A stretch of DNA of 55,462 nt, taken from assembly GCA_964403015.1 (NCBI GenBank), contig CAYOEJ010000010.1:1-55462 (forward strand), read 5' to 3'. This DNA comes from CAYOEJ01 sp964403015 (GTDB taxonomy: Bacteria; Actinomycetota; Actinomycetes; Actinomycetales; Actinomycetaceae). Made by a program: the position numbers and the translations under genes. Position 1 is the stretch's first letter, and every line of letters begins with the position of its first letter. A model generated the notes under the pieces. It was not told the DNA's origin, ran no database searches, and saw only the letters and a program-made list of their open reading frames with translations. This document shows, piece after piece, positions 53,215-55,462 of this stretch.

Positions 53215-54398
53215 GGGAACCCCGTAAGCCACCGAAGCCGAGCCAGTTAGGAAGTTCGGCTCGTTCACGTTCACGCGGTGGGGAAGTCCCCGCAAAACCT
53301 ACTCCGGCGCGGCCCGAAGACGTGATCCCAACCGCGCCCATTGATCCCGACGATTTCGACGACGAGTATGACGACTTTGACCACGAATATGCCAAGTGGG
53401 CGGACAGAGTTTCCGCGAGTGACTCGCGCGGCTCGGAAACTGAATACGGCGCCGGGGTCTATGTAGATTCGTCCAGTAGTGGCGCCTCACACGTAGCCGA
53501 CGACGACACCGAGGAGCTTTCAGGGGCTCGTGCCGAGAACTCGGCCTCGATATCCGCGCGGGGACGCGCGCTTGTCAAGCGCAGCCGAGATGCGGCTTCC
53601 GCTGGTCTCGCGCGCGTAACGGGCCGGTTTAGCTCCGCTGATCGCCTCGCGCATCCGCAGCAACCTACGCGCCTGAGCGATCGCCGTCGCGAACGCACCC
53701 GCGAACGGCGCCGCATCCAGATTAAACGAGTCGGGATTGGTGCTGGCTTGATTGCACTGATCATCGGGCTCGTGTGGGTTGCGTTTAGCTCACCACTCTT
53801 CCAGTATCGGTACTCGCCGGAACATATCAGCGGAATTGACGATGATTCGATCGTGGATCGCGCAGCCGTGGAATCGAAACTGGCGTCCTATGACGGCGCA
53901 GCGCTGTTGACCTTGAATGAAGTTAACCTCGCCCGCGATATCGAAGAGAGCATCCCCGAGATAGATAAAGTTGAGATTGGGATTGATTTGCCGCGCTCGC
54001 TACGGGTCGTGGTGACGCCGCATATCCCGGTGGCGTGCGTTGTCGAGGGTGATGGGTGCATTGCGCTTTCTGAAGATGGCACTCGCCTAGATATCGATGC
54101 AAGTGCGGCGGACGCTCTTCCGCGCGTTGGCTCCATTACTGACGGTCAAGATCCTGCCCAAACTCTCACCACGATGCTCGAGGTTCTCGGTCATCTGGAT
54201 GAACCCGTGCGCGCTCAGGTTGAGCAGGTCGATGTTGAAGCAAACGGACTGATCACTATGACGCTGAGCGAAGGTCGCACTGTGAAATGGGGAACCGAGG
54301 AGCGATCCGACTTCAAGGCACAGATCTTGCAGACGCTTTTGACCGTGCCCGCAAGCGTTTACGACGTCTCCGTACCTGATGCGCCAGTGACAAGCTGA
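53211..54398 (+). CDS. ftsQ: Cell division protein FtsQ
   Basis: FtsQ scaffolds the divisome outside the membrane. A long cytoplasmic N-terminus of about 180 residues, first basic/Pro-rich and then strongly acidic (DPDDFDDEYDDFDHEY), precedes one membrane helix (VGIGAGLIALIIGLVWVAF). A POTRA domain follows (FQYRYSPEHISGIDDDSIVDRAAVE), then the beta domain with VEIGIDLPRSLRVVVTPHIPVACV. At 395 residues it is longer than average because of the N-terminus. The ATG overlaps murC by four bases. Confidence 0.92.
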   Translation: MREPRKPPKPSQLGSSARSRSRGGEVPAKPTPARPEDVIPTAPIDPDDFDDEYDDFDHEYAKWADRVSASDSRGSETEYGAGVYVDSSSSGASHVADDDTEELSGARAENSASISARGRALVKRSRDAASAGLARVTGRFSSADRLAHPQQPTRLSDRRRERTRERRRIQIKRVGIGAGLIALIIGLVWVAFSSPLFQYRYSPEHISGIDDDSIVDRAAVESKLASYDGAALLTLNEVNLARDIEESIPEIDKVEIGIDLPRSLRVVVTPHIPVACVVEGDGCIALSEDGTRLDIDASAADALPRVGSITDGQDPAQTLTTMLEVLGHLDEPVRAQVEQVDVEANGLITMTLSEGRTVKWGTEERSDFKAQILQTLLTVPASVYDVSVPDAPVTS

Positions 54399-54479
54399 CG
54401 CAATTGCGCAACACACCGCCTGGGTCGTTGATTCTTTCTTTCGTGATCTCTACCTTTTGCGCGAGGTTGGAGTCAGAAA

Positions 54480-54500
54480 ACCTCAAGTAAGACTTGAGGT
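54480..54500 (+). promoter_or_regulatory. Hairpin just upstream of ftsZ
   Basis: ACCTCAAGT (54480-54488) pairs perfectly with ACTTGAGGT (54492-54500) around a 3-base AAG loop, ending four bases before the GGAAGGA ribosome site of ftsZ. No T-run follows. It could influence ftsZ translation or mRNA processing in the 119-base ftsQ-ftsZ gap. Confidence 0.45.
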
Positions 54501-54517
54501 CTTGGAAGGAAATACTT

Positions 54518-55462
54518 ATGTACGCATTGAACAACTCGGCGAACATCAAAGTCGTCGGAGTCGGCGGCGGCGGCGTCAACGCTGTAGACCGCATGATTCA
54601 AGACGGTCTCGCAGGCGTTGATTTTATCGCTGTCAACACGGACAACCAGTCGCTGGCCAAGTCCGAGGCTGAGACAAAGCTAGATATCGGCCGCGACGTA
54701 TCGCAAGGTCTTGGTGCCGGTGCGGATCCGGCTGTCGGACGCCGCGCGGCAGAAGAGAACATTGATCTCATCCGTTCCACACTTGAGGGCGCAGACATGG
54801 TGTTTGTTACCGCGGGTGAGGGTGGCGGAACCGGCACGGGCTGCGCTCCTATTGTCGCAAACGTCGCGCGTGACCTCGGCGCACTCACCGTGGGTGTGGT
54901 TACCCGCCCGTTCACGGTCGAAGGCATGCAGCGTGCGCGCAATGCAAACAACGGTATCGCGGAGCTTCGCGAAGCTGTCGATACCCTGATCGTGATCCCC
55001 AATGATCGCCTTCTAGAGATCGCAGAAGACGATTTGAGCATGATCGAGGCCTACCGCATGGCGGATGAGGTACTTCTGTCAGGCGTCAAGGGCATCTCCG
55101 ATCTCATCACCAAGCCTGGCGTGGTCAACCTCGACTTCGCCGATGTTAAGGCAATCATGAAGGACGCTGGCACCGCACTTATGGGTATCGGTTCGGCGAC
55201 CGGAGCGGATCGTTCGCTACGTGCTACCGAAAACGCAATTTCCTCCCCGCTTCTCGAGGCTCGTATCGACGGTGCACACGGCGTTCTTCTCGCCTTCACC
55301 GGCTCGACCGACTTCGGTCTGCGCGAATATGAAGAGGCCTCGCGCTTGGTCAAGGAAGCTGTGGACCCGAACGCCAACATCATCATCGGTCTTAATATCG
55401 ACGAGTCCTTGGGCGATGAGGTGCGCGTAACCGTTATTGCCGCCGGATTCGACGAGTCCGAA
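54518..55462 (+). CDS. ftsZ: Cell division protein FtsZ (3' partial)
   Basis: FtsZ is the tubulin-like GTPase that forms the division ring. The frame is open to the window end, giving 315 residues. The N-terminal IKVVGVGGGGVNAVDRMI, the tubulin signature GGGTGTG at 102-108, NDRLLEIAEDDLSMIEAY and the T7 loop PGVVNLDFADVKAIM are present. The C-terminal linker and FtsA/SepF-binding tip lie beyond the window. ATG 54518 is preceded by GGAAGGA. It is the only dcw gene here separated by more than about 110 bases from its upstream neighbour, so it may have its own promoter. Confidence 0.97.
   Translation, partial: MYALNNSANIKVVGVGGGGVNAVDRMIQDGLAGVDFIAVNTDNQSLAKSEAETKLDIGRDVSQGLGAGADPAVGRRAAEENIDLIRSTLEGADMVFVTAGEGGGTGTGCAPIVANVARDLGALTVGVVTRPFTVEGMQRARNANNGIAELREAVDTLIVIPNDRLLEIAEDDLSMIEAYRMADEVLLSGVKGISDLITKPGVVNLDFADVKAIMKDAGTALMGIGSATGADRSLRATENAISSPLLEARIDGAHGVLLAFTGSTDFGLREYEEASRLVKEAVDPNANIIIGLNIDESLGDEVRVTVIAAGFDESE

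Noticed and set aside
1..55462. CRISPR arrays, tRNA/rRNA genes, insertion sequences or prophage
   Set aside because: No spaced direct-repeat array, cloverleaf-like sequence, transposase or integrase could be recognised on either strand.

Overview
The window is a chromosomal stretch of a moderately high G+C actinobacterium. Several neighbourhoods are typical of that phylum: ribF-rpsO-pnp, dapA-rnj-ftsK, clgR-DUF3046-recA-recX-miaB-miaA, lexA divergent from a LysM membrane gene and then nrdR, a PAC2-family gene, and DUF3040-mraZ-rsmH running into a full dcw cluster. GTG and TTG starts, near-absent leaders and LexA boxes of the TCGAAC-N4-GTTCGA type agree. The gene set and order suggest Actinomycetaceae (Trueperella/Arcanobacterium-like), but the genus is a guess. 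There is no prophage, IS element, CRISPR array, rRNA or tRNA; this is almost entirely core genome.

Layout. 1-6380: the end of a Gly/His/Cys-rich protein, then ribF, rpsO, pnp, an M16 peptidase and dapB. 6404-7980: a small disturbed patch with an AT-richer, apparently N-terminally truncated exported-protein gene back to back with the C-terminal remnant of an ABC permease, then a GNAT gene. 8058-17923: dapA, rnj, a 2-hydroxyacid dehydrogenase, ftsK, a CapA-like lipoprotein, pgsA, cinA, clgR and DUF3046. 18256-28824: recA/recX, the tRNA modification genes miaB/miaA, a methyltransferase, hflX, a DinG-like helicase, lexA, the LysM gene and nrdR. 28975-34849 (minus): an acyl-CoA synthetase, serA and a HelD/HelR-like helicase. 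35020-39956: a PAC2 protein, an MFS carrier, a spermidine-synthase-like protein, dinB and DUF3040. 40184 to the end: mraZ, rsmH, ftsL, ftsI, murE, murF, mraY, murD, ftsW, murG, murC, ftsQ and ftsZ (cut by the window end), nearly all translationally coupled.

Functional themes are RNA turnover (PNPase, RNase J), lysine/cell-wall precursor supply (dapA, dapB), the SOS response (recA, recX, lexA, the LysM protein; visible LexA boxes at recA and in the lexA divergent region) and septal wall synthesis (the MraZ-controlled dcw cluster).

Two runs of exactly 100 N (in ftsK and in the acyl-CoA synthetase gene) are flanked by identical 49- and 55-base sequences. Collapsing each duplicated overlap together with its N run restores one open frame, so both genes are judged intact and the breaks are assembly artefacts. 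The most unusual coding signal is hflX, whose conserved N-terminus has no ATG, GTG or TTG and appears to start at an ATT codon behind a strong Shine-Dalgarno sequence. I found no convincing wholly new multi-gene system.
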